Position numbers and translations under genes: made by a program
Origin: ISDg sp045546575
Lineage (GTDB): Bacteria; Bacillota; Clostridia; Lachnospirales; Lachnospiraceae
Assembly (NCBI GenBank): GCA_045546575.1
Contig: JAZQDC010000013.1
Location: forward strand, 1 to 64,000
Direction of reading: 5' to 3'
DNA: 64,000 nt
Notes under the pieces: model-generated
Databases searched by the model: none
Seen by the model: the letters and a program-made list of their open reading frames with translations, nothing else
What the model was told of the DNA's origin: nothing
Shown here: positions 60,740 through 64,000 of the stretch, one piece after another
Position numbering within the stretch: the first letter of the stretch is position 1
How the letters are laid out: every line of letters starts with the position of its first letter

Positions 60740-62071
60740 TTATCCCTTCAGATATCGTTTCAGTAGAAATGCACAGAAGTACGGAAATGTATAGACGTTG
60801 TCCGAAAAGCCAAGATTGCCGCCGGTTAATTTGATTCCATAGGAAATGTCGGGATATGCGGGGCTGTCAATGAGGGTGCGCAGAGATTTGGACCTTCCGT
60901 TGGTGGCCTTCACCTCCACGGGAATAAGGTGGGAAGCGGTGCGTAGGAAGAAATCTTCCTCCAGTGTGGAATCTTCGCGTTTGAAATAGTACAGGTGATA
61001 GCCACTTTTAACAAGTGCTTCGCCTACAATATTTTCATACAGTGCACCCTTGTATATTCCGAGATTCTTGCCGACCCGGAGATCGTCCTGTGCCTCCTCG
61101 TCCAGCATAGCCACCAAGAGACCGCTGTCTGCAAAGTAGAGCTTGTATTTGGACTCATCATAGTTTCCCTTCAGGGGAAGCTCGGGGTAGTTTAGGCAGT
61201 AGCAGATGTTGGTCATACCGGCATCGTTTAACCATTCGATGCATCCACGGTAATCCTTGAAGCGAGCACCGGGGGCAACTTTGGAAATCTGAAACTTCTT
61301 GTTGTCTTTGGCCAGCTGAGGCGGAATATGATTGAAGACGTTGAGAATTCGGGTTTGATCCATGCCTTCTGCGTACTTGCGAATGTCTTCCTTGTAATCC
61401 GCAAGGAGCTGACGTTGAGTTGCAAGTGAGCCTTCAAAGGTACCCTTGACGATATATTCACGCACTACGGCGGGCATGCCCCCCAGGATGCAATAGTCCA
61501 TAAATAAGGAGGAGTACACCGACATCTCGGTTTCGCTGAAAGGAACTAACTGTTTCATATGTGCCAAAAGAGATTCGATGGCTTCCTCCGAATAGCCCTT
61601 GGCCCACAGGAATTCTTCAAAGTCCAGAGAGTACATGTCATAATCGGTCTTGTAACCCACGCTGTTGCTTTCGATTCGCTGATAGCCCATTCCCAGCATG
61701 GAGCCACTGCAAATGACATCATATCGCCCGTCGATCTTGAAAAACTTAAGAGCAGTTGCAATCTCGGGAAACTCCTGCAACTCGTCGAAGAAGAACAACG
61801 TCTTCGACGGAACAAAATGCTTGGCGGGATCCAGAAGCGAAATGTTTCGCAAGATTGCGTCCGGCGAAAACCCTTCCGAAGTAATTGTCTTGTACTTCGG
61901 TTCTTCCACAAAGTTGATATAGATAACATTGTCGTAGTTTTGTTCACCGAAACGGCGCAAGGATTCCGTCTTTCCGACTTGTCTGGGCCCTTTTACAATC
62001 AGGGGCTTGCGATCGGGGTCGGCCTTCCATTGAGACAAATACGTATCGATTTTTCGTTGCAGATATATCAT
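60740..62071 (-). CDS. AAA ATPase with DUF4143
   Basis: A 443-residue protein related to the gene at 50576. Walker A is LIVKGPRQVGKTESLRRFG near residue 24, Walker B is TLFFFDELQEFPEIATAL near 88, and the sensor is DVICSGSMLGMG. DUF4143 has PPQLAKDNKKFQISKVAPGA near 280, DSGLLVAML and YYFKREDSTLEEDFFLR with VEVKATNGRSKSL near 395. The ATG 62071 follows CGGAGGTGATT. Upstream are a promoter (62101-62129) and tandem 33-bp repeats. Role unresolved; it may be a defence or nucleic-acid processing ATPase. Confidence 0.88.
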   Translation of the reverse strand: MIYLQRKIDTYLSQWKADPDRKPLIVKGPRQVGKTESLRRFGEQNYDNVIYINFVEEPKYKTITSEGFSPDAILRNISLLDPAKHFVPSKTLFFFDELQEFPEIATALKFFKIDGRYDVICSGSMLGMGYQRIESNSVGYKTDYDMYSLDFEEFLWAKGYSEEAIESLLAHMKQLVPFSETEMSVYSSLFMDYCILGGMPAVVREYIVKGTFEGSLATQRQLLADYKEDIRKYAEGMDQTRILNVFNHIPPQLAKDNKKFQISKVAPGARFKDYRGCIEWLNDAGMTNICYCLNYPELPLKGNYDESKYKLYFADSGLLVAMLDEEAQDDLRVGKNLGIYKGALYENIVGEALVKSGYHLYYFKREDSTLEEDFFLRTASHLIPVEVKATNGRSKSLRTLIDSPAYPDISYGIKLTGGNLGFSDNVYTFPYFCAFLLKRYLKG

Positions 62072-62100
62072 ACAATCACCTCCGAGCATCTTCTGTATAT

Positions 62101-62129
62101 AGTATATCTCCGAAATGCCCATAAATCAA
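62101..62129 (-). promoter_or_regulatory. Promoter of the DUF4143 gene
   Basis: On the minus strand TTGATT (62129-62124), a 17-bp spacer and TATACT (62106-62101). The tandem repeat starts 10 bp farther upstream. Confidence 0.7.
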
Positions 62130-62138
62130 GGGTTTTGC

Positions 62139-62252
62139 AAAAAAATGAGCGAGTTTTTCGCATGTGACTACAAAAAAATGAGCGAATTATGCGCCGTGTA
62201 CTACAAAAAAATGAGCGAATTACCCGCCATATACTACAAAAAGATGAGCGAA
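62139..62252. repeat. Tandem 33-bp repeat (3.5 copies)
   Basis: Units begin at 62139, 62172, 62205 and 62238 (last one partial), each with AAAAAAATGAGCGA followed by a variable half ending TACTAC or similar. On the + strand the period equals 11 codons, and a frame from ATG 62115 to TAA 62477 reads KKMSEL-x-A-x-YY repeatedly. That frame has no clear ribosome binding site, so coding is uncertain. On the minus strand the repeat lies directly behind the DUF4143 promoter and could bind a regulator several times. Confidence 0.75.
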
Positions 62253-62366
62253 TCAATCACTGCACCTGCTTATATTCTTCTACCCCCTTGTCTGATTTTA
62301 TTCCTTTTGCATAGTTTTCCACAAAAAAGTTCCCGAAAAATTGGCGCCCTCCCACCGAAAAGAGGA

Positions 62367-62395
62367 TTGAAAATGCCCGTGCTTTATGCTAGTAT
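62367..62395 (+). promoter_or_regulatory. Promoter of the transketolase gene
   Basis: TTGAAA (62367-62372), a 17-bp spacer and TAGTAT (62390-62395), 87 bp ahead of the start. AGGAGGG (62468-62474) is the ribosome binding site. Confidence 0.6.
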
Positions 62396-62481
62396 TATTC
62401 TAGGTGTGTACGGTGTGATGAGCCGATGGCACAGAGTCCTCGTCCGGGACGAGAGACTACATACTTTAGGAGGGTAATTTC

Positions 62482-64000
62482 ATGAGTAATTCGATTGACA
62501 ACATGTCTGTAAATGCCATTCGTGTGTTGGCAGCAGACGCAATCCAGAAGGCTAAGTCCGGTCATCCGGGACTTCCCCTTGGTTCCGCAGCAGTTGCATA
62601 TGAGCTGTGGGCAAAGCACATGAAGCACAATCCGGCCAATCCGGACTGGGCTGACAGAGACCGTTTCATTTTGTCCGGTGGACATGGTTCTACCTTGCTT
62701 TATTCCTTGCTTCACTTGTTCGGCTACGGCTTGACCAAGGAGGATATGATGCAGTTCCGTCAGGATGGTTCTCTTACCCCGGGTCATCCGGAGTACCGTC
62801 ATACCAAGGGCGTAGAGGCTACTACGGGACCTCTCGGCGCAGGTATGGGTATGGCTGTTGGTATGGCAATGGCTGAGGCTCATTTGGCTGCTAAGTTCAA
62901 CAAGGAAGGCTATCCGGTAGTGGATCACTATACATACGTTCTCGGCGGCGACGGCTGTATGATGGAGGGTATCTCCTACGAGGCAATGTCCCTTGCGGGA
63001 ACTTTGGGTCTGTCCAAGTTGATTGTTCTCTACGACAGCAATAAGATCAGTATCGAGGGTGATACCGATATTGCATTTACCGAGAATGTTCAGGCTCGTT
63101 TTGAGGCTATGGGCTTCCAGACTCTCGTAGTAGAGGATGGCAATGACCTTGACGAGATCGCTAAGGCGATCGAGGCTGCTAAGGCAGAGAAGACCAAGCC
63201 TTCCATGATTACCGTGAAGACGCAGATCGGCTACGGCTGCCCCGCTAAGCAGGGCAAGGCTTCCGCACATGGCGAACCGCTGGGTGAGGAAAATGTAGCT
63301 GCAATGAAGGAGAACCTTGGCTGGCCCAGTCAGGAGCCGTTCTTCGTACCTCAGGAAGTATACGATAACTATGCTGCAATCTCCGCTGCTAAGGCGAAGG
63401 ATGAGGAAGCATGGAACGCAATGTTCGCTGAGTACTGCGCGAAGTATCCTGAGATGAAGCAGGCTTGGGATGACGAGTTCAACATGGACATCGCAGTAGA
63501 CCTTATTAACGACGAAGAGTACTGGGCATATGATGAGAAGGCAGACGCTACAAGAAACTTGAGCGGATGGGCTCTCAACAAGTTGAAGAACAAGGTTCCG
63601 AACTTGATCGGTGGTTCCGCTGACCTTGCTCCGTCCAACAAGTCCTACATGAAGGATATGGGCGACTTCTCTAAGGCAGATTATACCGGACGTAACTTGC
63701 ATTTCGGTGTACGTGAGTTCGCTATGGCAGCAATCAGCAACGGTATTACCCTTCACGGACTCCGTGCATATTGCGCTACGTTCTTCGTATTCAGCGATTA
63801 CGTAAAGCCTATGGCAAGACTTTCTGCATTGATGCAGATTCCTACCACTTTCGTACTTACCCATGACAGTATCGGTGTTGGTGAGGATGGTCCTACCCAC
63901 GAGCCTATTGAGCAGCTTGCAATGCTTCGTTCCCTTCCGAACTTCCATGTATTCCGTCCGGCAGACGCTACGGAGACTTTGGCAGCTTGGTACAGCGCAG
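62482..64000 (+). CDS. tkt: Transketolase, C-terminus outside window
   Basis: The frame is open from ATG 62482 to the window edge (506 codons of about 660). Thiamine diphosphate motifs are visible: KAKSGHPGLPLGSA near 25, GHGSTLLYSLLH near 68, TGPLGAGMGMAVGMA near 115, and the ThDP-binding GDG in YVLGGDGCMMEG near 155. The central domain has FGVREFAMAAISNGITLHG near 410 and THDSIGVGEDGPTHEPIEQL near 465. Transketolase moves two-carbon units in the non-oxidative pentose phosphate pathway, used here for pentoses from xylan. The last domain lies outside. Confidence 0.95.
   Translation, partial: MSNSIDNMSVNAIRVLAADAIQKAKSGHPGLPLGSAAVAYELWAKHMKHNPANPDWADRDRFILSGGHGSTLLYSLLHLFGYGLTKEDMMQFRQDGSLTPGHPEYRHTKGVEATTGPLGAGMGMAVGMAMAEAHLAAKFNKEGYPVVDHYTYVLGGDGCMMEGISYEAMSLAGTLGLSKLIVLYDSNKISIEGDTDIAFTENVQARFEAMGFQTLVVEDGNDLDEIAKAIEAAKAEKTKPSMITVKTQIGYGCPAKQGKASAHGEPLGEENVAAMKENLGWPSQEPFFVPQEVYDNYAAISAAKAKDEEAWNAMFAEYCAKYPEMKQAWDDEFNMDIAVDLINDEEYWAYDEKADATRNLSGWALNKLKNKVPNLIGGSADLAPSNKSYMKDMGDFSKADYTGRNLHFGVREFAMAAISNGITLHGLRAYCATFFVFSDYVKPMARLSALMQIPTTFVLTHDSIGVGEDGPTHEPIEQLAMLRSLPNFHVFRPADATETLAAWYSA

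Noticed and set aside
62139..62252. CRISPR array
   Set aside because: The repeats are directly tandem with a 33-bp period and partly conserved throughout; there are no unique spacers and no cas genes.
62395..63948. Long reverse-strand frame under transketolase
   Set aside because: Transketolase motifs on the + strand are unambiguous; the reverse frame is a codon-usage shadow.

Overview
The window looks like a chromosome segment of a strictly anaerobic, fibre-degrading Firmicute, most likely a Lachnospiraceae member of the Butyrivibrio/Pseudobutyrivibrio/Roseburia kind. The reasons are a secreted GH11-CBM36-CE4 xylanase, a surface GH5 cellulase, a lipoprotein SGNH esterase, a GH13 glucosidase, an anaerobic ribonucleotide reductase pair (nrdD-nrdG), Gram-positive type ribosome binding sites, AgrC/AgrA-like signalling, and a DUF2325/DUF3793 pair. 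Family names come from recognising motifs by eye; no database was searched.

Layout. 1-10.8 kb: end of glmM, a polytopic LytR-CpsA-Psr protein, small regulators and lipoproteins, a CPBP protease, an Rpn-type nuclease, and a MerR/PLDc_N/ABC operon. 11.2-22.8 kb: an AT-rich defence island with three modules on the + strand. First is a Lamassu/ABC-3C-like pair (Cap4-type nuclease plus Rad50-like ATPase) with a DUF2971 gene, preceded by a small gene split at an A_AAA_AAG slippery site. Second is a type II restriction-modification pair (m5C methyltransferase plus AlwI-family endonuclease). Third is a retron locus: phosphoribosyltransferase-winged helix, msr-msd RNA, reverse transcriptase, HNH protein. 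A Nudix gene with host-like base composition sits between the second and third modules. 23-27.2 kb: an alpha/beta hydrolase and two toxin-antitoxin loci (HigB with HigA-ImmA/IrrE; MqsR-like with MqsA-HTH-Panacea), separated by copies of one repeated terminator.

27.2-34 kb: beta-CASP RNase, the trimodular xylanase, a Fic protein, and a graveyard of fragments (an HsdR start, zinc ribbons, a gene with an in-frame TGA). 34-41 kb (mostly - strand): ABC exporter, lipoprotein, AgrC-like kinase and LytTR regulator. 41-50 kb: SdpR/SdpI-like pair, release factor 3, GH5 cellulase, SGNH esterase, nrdD-nrdG. 50-64 kb: two AAA/DUF4143 ATPases, LysR plus phosphodiesterase, a PQ-loop protein, two paralogous lipoproteins flanking a broken M15 peptidase gene, GH13 glucosidase, DUF2325/DUF3793 behind palindromic operators, an 11-codon tandem repeat, and the start of transketolase.

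The strongest candidate for something under-described is the retron locus at 18.9-22.8 kb. It has a clear msr-msd (perfect 14-bp a1/a2 pair) placed between its phosphoribosyltransferase gene and its RT, with an HNH protein behind. The possible programmed frameshift ahead of the Lamassu-like module is second.
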